Shown here: positions 17,058 through 26,878 of the stretch, piece after piece | Layout of the letters: every line of letters begins with the position of its first letter | Position numbering within the stretch: position 1 is the stretch's first letter | NCBI GenBank assembly: GCA_021734505.1 | Contig: JAIPIT010000012.1 | Location: forward strand, 1-35,661 | Source of the DNA: Fidelibacterota bacterium | GTDB lineage: Bacteria > Fidelibacterota > Fidelibacteria > Fidelibacterales > Fidelibacteraceae | DNA: 35,661 nt | Direction: 5' to 3' | Program-made: the position numbers and the translations under genes | The notes under the pieces: model-generated | What the model was told of the DNA's origin: nothing | The model's input: the letters and a program-made list of their open reading frames with translations, nothing else | Databases searched by the model: none

Positions 17058-18002
17058 TTATTCCGGATTCACACTCTTCAAGTATTTATAAAAATCACTT
17101 CCGGTTGAAAGGATGAGACTTGTACCTGAATCAAGTGCATTTTCATAGGTTTCCATGGTTTTCATAAAAGCATAGAAATCCCGTGACGTTGCGTTTTTAT
17201 TGTACGCATTGTTGTAGATCGCTGCTGCTTCTGCATCGGCTTTACCCATGATCTCCTGAGCGGTACGTGTAGCTTCAGACTGGATACGCTTGAGTTCACG
17301 TTCTTTTTCACCGGAAATGCGAGAAGCTTCTCCTTGACCTTCTGAACGATATTTATCAGCGATACGTTTCCGTTCGGTGACCATACGTTCAAAGACGGTT
17401 GTCTGAACTTCTTTCACGTAGTTGATACGTTTGATCTTGAAATCAAGGATCTCAATACCAAGGTCCTTAACACGTTCAGCGGATGATGCCAAGATCTCAT
17501 TGGCGATCTTATTTCGTCCGTACTTAATGGTAATAAAACTACCTGAATCCATATCCATGGCCGGGTCTGCCAAAGGATCCCTGTTAGATGTGCGGACCAG
17601 TTCGATCAGATCATGTTTGGCAAAAGTGGTTTTGGTTTCACCATCAATGATATCATCGATACGAGACATAGCACCGCGTTCGTCACGAAGGCGTTTGTAA
17701 TATAATAGAGGATCTACAATGCGCCAGCGGGCATAGGTATCAACCCAGATATAACGTTTGTCTTTGGTTGTGACCTGATTGGATTCTCCGCGCCATTCCA
17801 AAAATCGTTTATCGAAAATATGAGTGGTTTCCAGAAAAGGGATCTTGAAATGCAAACCGGGATTTACAATAGTACGTACCGGTTTACCCAGGCGGGTGAC
17901 GACGACCTGTTCGGTTTCATCTATGACGAATAAGCCTGATGCAAGAATGATCAGGAGAATAAAGGCCACAACTACAGTGACAATAATACTTGTTCTTTTC
18001 AT
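17058..18002 (-). CDS. hflC: Protease modulator HflC (SPFH/band 7)
   Basis: GLFVIDETEQVVVTRLGKPVRTIVNPGLHFKIPFLETTHIFDKRFLEW...DLGIEILDFKIKRINYV. The start is likelier MKRTSIIV at 18002 than the track start at 18062. Confidence 0.95.
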   Translation of the reverse strand: MKRTSIIVTVVVAFILLIILASGLFVIDETEQVVVTRLGKPVRTIVNPGLHFKIPFLETTHIFDKRFLEWRGESNQVTTKDKRYIWVDTYARWRIVDPLLYYKRLRDERGAMSRIDDIIDGETKTTFAKHDLIELVRTSNRDPLADPAMDMDSGSFITIKYGRNKIANEILASSAERVKDLGIEILDFKIKRINYVKEVQTTVFERMVTERKRIADKYRSEGQGEASRISGEKERELKRIQSEATRTAQEIMGKADAEAAAIYNNAYNKNATSRDFYAFMKTMETYENALDSGTSLILSTGSDFYKYLKSVNPE

Positions 18003-18012
18003 GATGGCCTCC

Positions 18013-18966
18013 TTAATTATCCAGGTTGAGGAGCGGTAAAACACCGCTGCCGGTTTCGTCAATGATAAATTTCTTTTCCATAACAGGCAGAACCTTGCTC
18101 ATGGTCTCAAGATAAATTCGTTGGCGAGTGATCTCGGGTGCTTTTTCGTATTCTTTTAACACCGCGACAAATCTGGCAACATCACCTTTGGCACCGTTAA
18201 CACGTTCGGATGCATAACCTTCTGCCTTCTGGATGGTCTGTAAAGCTTCCCCCTTGGCTTTAGGAATGATCTTATTGTATTCGGACCGTGCCTGGTTGAT
18301 GAGTTTTTCTTTATCCTGTTGTGCCTGGTTGACCTCATTGAACGATGCCTTTACGGCATCGGGCGGATCAACATTCTGCAGAACGACCTGCTTAATGCGA
18401 ATACCGGTTTCGTATTGTTCACAGAGTTCCTGCAATTTGCTTTCAACCGTTACAGAGATCTCCTGACGACCGACTGTGAGCACTTCGTTAAGTGTACGGT
18501 CACCAACGACCTCACGCATACTTGCCTCACTCATATCGCGTAGTGTTTGAGTTGCATTTCTTACCTTGAAGAGATATTTATAGGGATCCTCTACACGGTA
18601 CTGAATAATCCATTCGACTACAACGACATTTAAATCGCCGGTCAACATGACAGATTCGTTGTCAAAATTGCCGCGCGAGTATTGCGACGTAACTCCGGCT
18701 TTCAATGTTCGAAAACCGAATTCTTCTTTTAGCTGACGTTCTACTGCAACCTGATAAACCTTGTCGATCACCGGGATCTTAATGTGAAGCCCCGGGTCGG
18801 TGGTCTTCGTATATTTACCAAATCGCAAGACAACGCCTACGTTCTCTGCCTGAACTACGTAAAATCCACTCAAGATTATAATAACCACGAGTAGAATTAT
18901 ACCGATATTCACAATTTTCTTGGCATTGATCGTAACGCTTCTTTTGATATCTTCTGCGTTTGCCAT
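18013..18966 (-). CDS. hflK: FtsH protease activity modulator HflK
   Basis: GFYVVQAENVGVVLRFGKYTKTTDPGLHIKIP...SVMLTGDLNVVVVEWIIQYRVEDPYKYLF. Confidence 0.95.
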   Translation of the reverse strand: MANAEDIKRSVTINAKKIVNIGIILLVVIIILSGFYVVQAENVGVVLRFGKYTKTTDPGLHIKIPVIDKVYQVAVERQLKEEFGFRTLKAGVTSQYSRGNFDNESVMLTGDLNVVVVEWIIQYRVEDPYKYLFKVRNATQTLRDMSEASMREVVGDRTLNEVLTVGRQEISVTVESKLQELCEQYETGIRIKQVVLQNVDPPDAVKASFNEVNQAQQDKEKLINQARSEYNKIIPKAKGEALQTIQKAEGYASERVNGAKGDVARFVAVLKEYEKAPEITRQRIYLETMSKVLPVMEKKFIIDETGSGVLPLLNLDN

Positions 18967-19063
18967 ACTTTTCCTCCGTTTTGAATTAGATCAAACTAAT
19001 GTAAAAAAATATTTATCAATATGATATATATTTCGTAATTTTCCGAGAAAGCAACTAATTGTA

Positions 19064-22000
19064 TTGTATGGAGTTCTCTTGAGCAATCTTAAACAAGCCC
19101 TAAATTGTGATCGTTCGGTTTTTATTCAAGCCTGTGCCGGAGCGGGAAAGACCTTTGCACTGACAAAACGCTATGCGGCTATTCTGGATCGTTTTGCCCA
19201 AGAAGCGGCAGAAGGTGCACCGAAGGAATTAACCGATCATAAGAAGATCCTTGTCATTACCTTTACCAAAAAAGCAGCCGGTGAAATGACAGACCGCATC
19301 TATAAAGATGTGAATATACTTCTGTCAGGTGAAAAACCGGAGGGCATGGAGAAGATGGAATTTTGTCCGATCCTTCGCCGGAATGACGCCTCTGTTCACG
19401 CATTTACTGAAAACCTTCGAGATACATTTTCTCAGAATTCCATTTCTACGATCGATAGTTTTTGCGCCGGGATTTTAAGAGAGTTTGCGCACAAGATCGA
19501 TCTTGACCCTCAATTTATTGCTCAGGATGATGCGGAATCTAAAAAACTTCTTGATGAAAGTCTGGAAAAATGGTTGCGAAAAAAAGTTGCAGACGACCAA
19601 CATATCTTTGATCTTTTGCTTAAGGATATGAATTTCTTTCAAATTCGGCAGGCACTAAAAAAACTTTATCATAGTCGTGAGATCCTGGATGGTTACACCG
19701 ATCATTTTTACGACAAGAATGATGCCGAGATCTGGCAAGATTGGTTAATGCGCTATACACCCGCAGCCGATATTGAGATGCTGATCATCCGTTTCGAAAG
19801 TATATGGCAATACGCTCAGGAGAAATGCCTGAAACAAAGTGATAATCTCTATCAGCTATTAAAGGATATGCATGATGATCTTGAGCATATTCGTTCCATT
19901 GAAGATCCCATGGAATTCAGAGCCGCTTTTTTAAGTGAAGTTGTAAATAGAAAAAAGGGGTTCATAAAAGATGATGGTGATTATCGTAAAGATTCTCCGG
20001 GAAATAAAAGCAATTGGAATGAAGGCAAAGATTTTATTAATGACTGGTTGATCTTGCTTCACCAGATCGAGCCCAATGAAATATTACAGACACCCGGTCC
20101 TCAGGACAAAAAGATCATTCCTCTTTTACGGGAGTTGATCACTCAATTTAAAGAATTTGACGGTTATTATTTTGATATTCGAAAAAAACGCAATGTTCTG
20201 GATTTTTCTGATATCATCATTGAGACACATAGATTGATCACGCAAGATGCCGATGTTCGTAAACATCTTGGCAAACGCTATCGCCATTTTATGTTGGATG
20301 AATTCCAGGACACCAATCCATTGCGCTGGGACATTGTCAGATCAATATTTGAATCCAGCGATCATGCTAAATTATTTATTGTGGGTGACCGCAAGCAATC
20401 CATTTATCGTTTCAACAATGCCGATGTTACGGTCATGAATGTTGCCGAAGATCTGGTGAAAGAACTGGATGGCAAGATCCTTGATTTTAATGACAACTAT
20501 CGTTCAAGTGAGGAATTCGTCGACAAAAGTATCAACGATCTGGTAAAAACGATCATGCCGTCAGATAAAGAAAAGCGCGAAGCTTACGAAGCCTCTTTTG
20601 AACCGACCCAGGCAAAGATCCCAAAGAAAAATATTTCTCCCGCACTAGAGATGCATTGGTGTACAGAGCCGGAAGACAAAGGCGATGATAATATATCTGC
20701 GCTTCATGCGGCCCGACAGGTCAAGCGCTTGCTGGAAGAATATCAAAATACTGAAATTGACGAGGAAGGCAAACCGTTGATCGGGGTTCTGCTTCGCAAA
20801 TTCACGAATATTACCGATTATCTTCAAGCTTTTAGTCAATTGGATATTCCCATCAGTATAATCGGCGGAAAAGGTTTTTATGAAACTCCGGCTGTTAGAG
20901 ATATTTTTCATTTTTTATCTGTGATGGATAACCCCTATGACGATCATGCTTTAACGGGACTCTTGCGATCACCCTTTATCGCACTATCAGATCCTGACAT
21001 TAATTTGCTTTGTAAACGAGAAAAATATACGCCTCTTTTTGAAGCCATGGATGATCATCGGGAATTGCATGAAGCAAAAAAAACAATCCTTTCATGGATG
21101 CAAGCTGCTTGTCGAATGCCTCTGGATGAACTCTTGGGCAAAATACTGGACAGTAATGACCGTGAACTGGGATATGTCTCGGAGCTTTTACCGGAACAAC
21201 AGTTGTCCAATTTAGACAAAGCCATCAATATCATTCGGGGTATGCAAAGAAGTGGAAGTTCGCTGAGAAACATCAGAGAATTTTTTGCTTATCAAATGAC
21301 ACAAAAAACCAATGAAGCACAGGCTGTGTATCCCGGTACGGCGAAAGTCCATCTCCTGACCGTACACAAAGCCAAGGGGCTCGAATTTCCTATTGTTGTA
21401 CTGCCGGAAATGAACAGTAAGGGAAATACATCCAAAGACAGCATACGTTTCGGACGAACGGGAAATGCAGCTGAGATTGCTCTTTCCTTATCAGATCAGG
21501 ACAAACCCGGCTTACTGCTTCGCTTAAAAGAGATCGCTGACAAAGAAGAAGACGCGGAAGAGAAGCGACTGTTTTATGTTGCCCTGACCCGTGCTATTTA
21601 TAAAGTATGTTTGTTGGGCGAAGGAAAAAAATCTACAGCTAATACCTGGTGGAATAAATATGTCTTAAAACCCCATGGATTAGAAGAAAATAAAGAACCG
21701 GAGAACTGGCCGGAAGATATCATCAAACAGCACTCATATGAAGAGATGATCTTTAATACAAAGCCGACCAAACAAAAAACTCTTAATTGGAACGAAGCAG
21801 CAAAATTTGAAAGTCCGGGATCATATTTATATCGCTCCCCTCATGATCTGATGGGGGAGGAAAAGAAATTTGATCTTTCGGAGAACAAAGCAGGCTTGGG
21901 TACCGCGCCGGGTTCACTCTATCATGCCTGTATTGAACAAAATTGGGTTGATATTGCGGCTAATAAAAAAGAAATAGACGATTATATTCACGATCACTTT

Positions 22001-24859
22001 ATTGATGTTGACAGAATCGATTTGATCAATAAAGTAGAAAAATTGCTAGAGATCACACGAAAGCATCCGGTTTATGATATATTAAGTAACTCTTCGATCG
22101 AACAGTACCGCGAATTGTCTCTGAAAGCATGGCTAAAAAGAGATCTTGATGTGGTGCAGGTTAACGGTACCATTGACCTGCTTTATAAAGATGACGAACA
22201 ATGGGTGATCCTTGATTTTAAAACTGACAGCAATAAAAGTCGACTTGAAGCATACAAAAAACAGATCCGGTCTTACCAGTGGATGTTAAAGCAAGCTTAT
22301 GGAATTGATGCGAGCGGAAAGATATTTTTTGTTTCTCTGAATGAAACCATCGATGTAGTCTGGGATGATGATTATTTCGACGACCTGCCCATTGGAAAGG
22401 GTTATAAACCGGCACTGCCCTTAACTCATTTTGATATATTTCCCTTGATCTCAAAGATCAAACAAGGCAATCAACTTTTATTCTGCACATCAGCTCATCA
22501 TGAAGAACAGATCTTCCTTGCTTTGGTGAAAGCCGGATGTATGCGCCCGGATATCAAGATTACAACCTTGAGCAAATGGATAAAATCATACCATGTAGAA
22601 AGTACTTCACAAGATCGTTTGCGCCTGATGATCCAGAGGTCCAAAGAAAATGTAAAAGCCGGATCGGCTGATTTTCTTGCCAAGGCCATCAGAGACCAGG
22701 AAGTTAAAAAAGGCGAGCTAAGAAATGAATTCAGAGATGATTATCTGAAGATATTACAAAATAAAAATTACCGACCTGCTAATCTTCCTTATTTGAACAG
22801 AGCGATGCAAGCGCAGCAAATTATCTTCATTGACCTGCCACCGCTGGCACCCCTTGAAAAAGAATTGATCGATGATTTAAAAACTCAGGTGACTTGTGTT
22901 GATTGCACGCTCAGTCCAAAAGCGGGGGATTGTAAATTTATCCACATTGAAGCTTTTTCTCCGAGAGAAGAAGTTTTGGCTGTAGCCAAGCATATCGTGG
23001 ATACCGCAAAGCAAGATGATGATATCCTTATCACCGTTTCCAGTATGGAAAAATATGCCCCGCATTTGCAGCGACTCTTTCCCCAAATGGGTTTGAGCGT
23101 AAGATTTACCGGTCCGAGATCTCTACTGGAATCACCCTATACAACACTTCTTTTAGGTATGCTTAACATATGCGCTCTGACTTATCCCGAGTGGCAGGAT
23201 CTTGCTCCCATTCTATTGCATCCTTTGATGGAGCCTCGAGTGGAGCTTATGATCCATGATAAAAAGTTGCGAGCCAAACCTTGGGAAGAAAGAGTCCTGC
23301 CCGAAAGTGCAAACGAGTTTTTAAGTAAATATTATTGCAAAAACCCTCAGGACCTATTTGAAAAGATTAGCGCATTTATTAAGGACCTAAAGATCGCTTC
23401 GGCAAGCGAAGATGAAAAGATTTGCCATAAATTCATGGAAACCCTGACAGCGGTCTTGCAGGACATGACAGCTATCTTTGGAGATCATTCGATCTCAATG
23501 ATCTATCAGGAAATGAAAACGCGGATCCAAAAGGAAAGTGTTCCCCGGCGGGATCAGGCCAATGGTATTCCTGTTGTGGGATTTCTCGATAGTCTGGGCT
23601 CACAGCCCGACAAACTTTATGTGATGGGTATGGTCGAAGGTGATATTCCAAGACCGGAGAATGAAAACCCATGTTTGATCAGAAAAGAAAAGTTCTCATT
23701 AGATCTAAACCATCATTTTATGAGCTACTGGACATCTTTGGGAGAGCGGGTTGTTTTCTCATCATCGAAGCGTGCAGAAGATGGTGCAGAACAAAACCGG
23801 TCTTCTTTTCTTGAGAACCTGAAACCGAAATATATTCATGTTGTCCCCGAAGAAAGAAGATCAAGACTCCTGAATTTTGAAGCGAATGAGATCAAAGACA
23901 AATCCGGTTCATTGATCCAGCGTCACAATGAGATCGTTTCAGGTAAACGGAATAAGTACTCCGGATTGATCAATGAAGAAAAGCGGGAGTTCAATTTATC
24001 GGTAACAAGCATAGATACGCTTCTTGCATGTCCCATGCGCTTTTATTTAGATAAAATTCTCAAGATATCCCCAACTGATGAAGACGAAGGCAAATACTGG
24101 ATCATGAAAAAGGGATCTGTGATCCATAAAGTGATGGAATTTTTTGCCAATGAAGGCGGCTTTTCACTTCCCCTTACAGAAACATTGGCACTCCTTAAAA
24201 AAAATATTGATGTAGCCTTCGTTGAGGAAAATATTGATCCCGATGATCCATTTCAGATGGATCATTTCAGAAATTATATTCGTGATCTTAACTTGGATTC
24301 CGAAACAAATGCTTTAGTGAAAATTCTTAAAGACATCAAAAAAGATTTTGAAGATTACGATCACATAATCAGCGAAAAAGCATTCAATGATCTTCAGCTT
24401 TTATATGGCGATGTGACTGTCTCCTTGAGCGGTCGGATCGATAAGATCATGCTTAATGAAATAGAAAAGCAACTGGTCGCGAGTGATTATAAAACCGGAG
24501 TCGTGAAAACCCAACGTTTAAAGTTGATGTTATTGTCTCAGCTCTACTTGTATCTGAAAAAATGCAAAGAAGATTATTCCGACTATGAGCTAATGGCGAT
24601 CTATGAGCAGATCAAAGATGCCAAAGATACAAAGATCATCAAATTCATTGAAGAGGGTGGATCTTTTGTTCAAAAAGGATCAAAAACCGGCAATGGATTT
24701 ATCATTGATGAATTTGAGAACCATCTAAGTGATCTTTTTGCTCAAATAAGCGAGGGAAAGTATTATATTACATCAAAGCCCTATAAAGAGGCTTGTGAAT
24801 ACTGCCCACATGAAGGACTGTGCAGAAAAGACAGCCGCCTAAAGATCAAGGAGAATTAA
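19064..24859 (+). CDS. Single-chain AddA-AddB-like helicase-nuclease, 1931 aa
   Basis: AddA half: Walker A QACAGAGKTFALT, VITFTKKAAGEM, LDEFQDTNPLRW, GDRKQSIYRF, VHLLTVHKAKGLEFPIVVLPE, YVALTRA and nuclease VILDFKTDS. AddB-like half: LLACPMRFYLDKIL, a second PD-(D/E)XK ASDYKTG and terminal CEYCPHEGLC. An in-frame TTG at 19079 with TGGAG upstream is an alternative start. Confidence 0.92.
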   Translation: MYGVLLSNLKQALNCDRSVFIQACAGAGKTFALTKRYAAILDRFAQEAAEGAPKELTDHKKILVITFTKKAAGEMTDRIYKDVNILLSGEKPEGMEKMEFCPILRRNDASVHAFTENLRDTFSQNSISTIDSFCAGILREFAHKIDLDPQFIAQDDAESKKLLDESLEKWLRKKVADDQHIFDLLLKDMNFFQIRQALKKLYHSREILDGYTDHFYDKNDAEIWQDWLMRYTPAADIEMLIIRFESIWQYAQEKCLKQSDNLYQLLKDMHDDLEHIRSIEDPMEFRAAFLSEVVNRKKGFIKDDGDYRKDSPGNKSNWNEGKDFINDWLILLHQIEPNEILQTPGPQDKKIIPLLRELITQFKEFDGYYFDIRKKRNVLDFSDIIIETHRLITQDADVRKHLGKRYRHFMLDEFQDTNPLRWDIVRSIFESSDHAKLFIVGDRKQSIYRFNNADVTVMNVAEDLVKELDGKILDFNDNYRSSEEFVDKSINDLVKTIMPSDKEKREAYEASFEPTQAKIPKKNISPALEMHWCTEPEDKGDDNISALHAARQVKRLLEEYQNTEIDEEGKPLIGVLLRKFTNITDYLQAFSQLDIPISIIGGKGFYETPAVRDIFHFLSVMDNPYDDHALTGLLRSPFIALSDPDINLLCKREKYTPLFEAMDDHRELHEAKKTILSWMQAACRMPLDELLGKILDSNDRELGYVSELLPEQQLSNLDKAINIIRGMQRSGSSLRNIREFFAYQMTQKTNEAQAVYPGTAKVHLLTVHKAKGLEFPIVVLPEMNSKGNTSKDSIRFGRTGNAAEIALSLSDQDKPGLLLRLKEIADKEEDAEEKRLFYVALTRAIYKVCLLGEGKKSTANTWWNKYVLKPHGLEENKEPENWPEDIIKQHSYEEMIFNTKPTKQKTLNWNEAAKFESPGSYLYRSPHDLMGEEKKFDLSENKAGLGTAPGSLYHACIEQNWVDIAANKKEIDDYIHDHFIDVDRIDLINKVEKLLEITRKHPVYDILSNSSIEQYRELSLKAWLKRDLDVVQVNGTIDLLYKDDEQWVILDFKTDSNKSRLEAYKKQIRSYQWMLKQAYGIDASGKIFFVSLNETIDVVWDDDYFDDLPIGKGYKPALPLTHFDIFPLISKIKQGNQLLFCTSAHHEEQIFLALVKAGCMRPDIKITTLSKWIKSYHVESTSQDRLRLMIQRSKENVKAGSADFLAKAIRDQEVKKGELRNEFRDDYLKILQNKNYRPANLPYLNRAMQAQQIIFIDLPPLAPLEKELIDDLKTQVTCVDCTLSPKAGDCKFIHIEAFSPREEVLAVAKHIVDTAKQDDDILITVSSMEKYAPHLQRLFPQMGLSVRFTGPRSLLESPYTTLLLGMLNICALTYPEWQDLAPILLHPLMEPRVELMIHDKKLRAKPWEERVLPESANEFLSKYYCKNPQDLFEKISAFIKDLKIASASEDEKICHKFMETLTAVLQDMTAIFGDHSISMIYQEMKTRIQKESVPRRDQANGIPVVGFLDSLGSQPDKLYVMGMVEGDIPRPENENPCLIRKEKFSLDLNHHFMSYWTSLGERVVFSSSKRAEDGAEQNRSSFLENLKPKYIHVVPEERRSRLLNFEANEIKDKSGSLIQRHNEIVSGKRNKYSGLINEEKREFNLSVTSIDTLLACPMRFYLDKILKISPTDEDEGKYWIMKKGSVIHKVMEFFANEGGFSLPLTETLALLKKNIDVAFVEENIDPDDPFQMDHFRNYIRDLNLDSETNALVKILKDIKKDFEDYDHIISEKAFNDLQLLYGDVTVSLSGRIDKIMLNEIEKQLVASDYKTGVVKTQRLKLMLLSQLYLYLKKCKEDYSDYELMAIYEQIKDAKDTKIIKFIEEGGSFVQKGSKTGNGFIIDEFENHLSDLFAQISEGKYYITSKPYKEACEYCPHEGLCRKDSRLKIKEN

Positions 24860-25198
24860 ATGAATGAATTTTTAGTCAAAGAACTTGAACGCGTATTCGA
24901 TGAAGATAAACGTAAAGAGCTTACCGCTGAAGATATTAAAAAGTGGGTAAGAAGAACACGTTTAAAGCAAATATTATTTATCTTTTTTGAGAGTGTTATT
25001 CTTCTTGGTTTCGGTCTTGGAAAACTCCTTAATAATCCACCTTTATCATTTTCATTCGCCTTGGGTTTGCTTGCCCTTATCGTTTGGCCTTTTCTTGCCA
25101 TCAATATCCATCGTTATTTGAAGAAGCTTGAGTATAAAGAAGAAGATCTGGATGAGATATTGAAAATTTTACACGAAGGCCTCTCTGAAGAAAAGTAA
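24860..25198 (+). CDS. Small membrane protein directly downstream of the AddAB-like fusion
   Basis: ATG directly follows the upstream TAA; two TM segments (IFFESVILLGFGLG; FALGLLALIVWPFLAI) between charged termini. Confidence 0.8.
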   Translation: MNEFLVKELERVFDEDKRKELTAEDIKKWVRRTRLKQILFIFFESVILLGFGLGKLLNNPPLSFSFALGLLALIVWPFLAINIHRYLKKLEYKEEDLDEILKILHEGLSEEK

Positions 25199-25262
25199 TT
25201 TTCGCGAAATATAAATCTGAAATCTTTTAATTCGGAATATTTTCAATAAAAAGGTTGATAGA

Positions 25263-25296
25263 TCAGTAACACCGGGTTTAAACCCGGTGTTACTGA
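25263..25296. repeat. Perfect 34-bp palindrome TCAGTAACACCGGGTTTAAACCCGGTGTTACTGA
   Basis: Direct reading; between convergent CDSs. Confidence 0.95.
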
Positions 25297-25306
25297 ATTT
25301 GTTCGA

Positions 25307-26101
25307 TTATTTCCTTTTTGGAATTACTGCTTTCTTTTTTGGATTTTCAGGCACAAAGATCTTTTCAATGCCAATATTTAGATTTTCTTCATCTCTGAGA
25401 AGCTCAACGCTTTTTTTGACGATATTTTCCTCGTATAGGATCAAGCTTAAATAAAGCAGGAATATGGTCACCGTAGTAATGAACCAGATCTCAAAGATCC
25501 CCGACATACCAAAAATGACCACGCCCAAAAAACTTCCGCCTAGTATCACATATTGCCAGATGGCAATGACCTTGCGAAGTCGCGGGTTTTCCTTGCTTAC
25601 ATAATGCAAGAAGGGTTGGAGTCCCAGGATCAGAAAAAGGGCATAAAAGATCGATATCAGCACATGAACAAAATGCCAGAACGGGAACGTATCTTTCAAG
25701 GCGGGAATAATGGCAGAGGCGACGATAGCGATCGAAGCATAAATAACAAATGTAAAAGCGTGACGTTGTTCAAACTTCTCGAGTTTAAATAGAGAAACAC
25801 ATGCAGTTTGGATCGACAGGCCGGCAATAATAGCCCAAATAATGAAAACTTCCCGGTAAGTGAAAAAATTACCGATATTGCTTAAAGTATATTTGAATGG
25901 GTTTTCAAGAGTACCGTATATAGCGGTCATTATTAGCGTTATTAATAATCCGCTCATTACCAGAAAGCGATTGCGCCGTTGTTTATATAGATCACATATG
26001 ACATGCAGATGAGTTTTTCGAAAAGCAGGATCGTGGATCTTGCTTTCGTCCATCTTCTCTTCATTACAATCAGGCGTTTTTGTCCTTGGGGATTTAGTCA
26101 T
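25307..26101 (-). CDS. Multi-TM membrane protein, tandem paralogue 1
   Basis: TLENPFKYTLSNIGNFFTYREVFIIWAII...ASAIIPALKDTFPFWHFVHVLIS; likely start MTKSPRTK at 26101, overlapping the upstream stop as ATGACTAA. Confidence 0.8.
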   Translation of the reverse strand: MTKSPRTKTPDCNEEKMDESKIHDPAFRKTHLHVICDLYKQRRNRFLVMSGLLITLIMTAIYGTLENPFKYTLSNIGNFFTYREVFIIWAIIAGLSIQTACVSLFKLEKFEQRHAFTFVIYASIAIVASAIIPALKDTFPFWHFVHVLISIFYALFLILGLQPFLHYVSKENPRLRKVIAIWQYVILGGSFLGVVIFGMSGIFEIWFITTVTIFLLYLSLILYEENIVKKSVELLRDEENLNIGIEKIFVPENPKKKAVIPKRK

Positions 26102-26771
26102 TATTTTCCAGTTTCTCAATTTTTTCAGTGAAGAGTACCCAACATAAATAGATCAAAAGTGTTCCCGTACCCAGAAAGAACAGAAGCTCAAATATACCGG
26201 TTTGTCCCTGAATAAGCAATGAACCCATGCAAGTAAGCAATATGACCAACTGCCAGTTTCTGAGGAGCTTTTTCAAACGGGGTATCCTTCGGGCCAACCA
26301 GACAAAATACGGATGTATGGCAGTAAGCAGGGACATGACAAAGAAAAATGTTGTCCACTTATGCACCACGTGCAAAAAGAATAATTCTTCTTTGACCGAG
26401 GGGATGATCGCTGTAATGATAAGAAAGAACGAAGCCAGGGCTAAAGCCAAATGCCCCCACTTTCTGGTATAGTCCGTCAAATCGAACAATAAAAGCGTAG
26501 ACACATGAAAACAAAAACTGATCACGACCGCCCAGAAAATATACAGACCTCGATAACTGTAATAATTTCCTATTTTGCTGAAAGTATTAATAAATGGATT
26601 TTTCAATGTGGCATAGATCATGGTGAAAAATATTGCGATTACAAGCATTGTAATTGCCCAAAATCGCTTTCTGCGAAGTAAAGCCCGTTCTTCCGATAAA
26701 AGTTGATTTTCGTTTTCGCGACTGATCGAAGATGTTTTAATTTGATCATCCATCTTTAATGCCTGCTTCAT
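26094..26771 (-). CDS. Multi-TM membrane protein, tandem paralogue 2
   Basis: TLKNPFINTFSKIGNYYSYRGLYIFWAVV...ITAIIPSVKEELFFLHVVHKWTT, collinear with its neighbour. Confidence 0.82.
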   Translation of the reverse strand: MKQALKMDDQIKTSSISRENENQLLSEERALLRRKRFWAITMLVIAIFFTMIYATLKNPFINTFSKIGNYYSYRGLYIFWAVVISFCFHVSTLLLFDLTDYTRKWGHLALALASFFLIITAIIPSVKEELFFLHVVHKWTTFFFVMSLLTAIHPYFVWLARRIPRLKKLLRNWQLVILLTCMGSLLIQGQTGIFELLFFLGTGTLLIYLCWVLFTEKIEKLENND

Positions 26772-26825
26772 ATTTTATAATAATTGAAGCGAAAATTCAA
26801 GATGTGAATATAAATATAATGATCG

Positions 26826-26865
26826 TGCAAAAACGCACATTCAAAGCTTCGGGGTGCGTCTCTAC
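26826..26865. repeat. Degenerate GTAGAG-type hairpin
   Basis: ACGCAC...GTGCGTCTCTAC; the right arm fits the family, the left arm is decayed. Confidence 0.5.
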
Positions 26866-26878
26866 ATAATTATGAAAA

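Noticed and set aside
17058-18966. hflK/hflC as an unusual prohibitin-like defence pair
   Set aside because: Both proteins show ordinary HflK/HflC motifs in the usual order; nothing atypical nearby.
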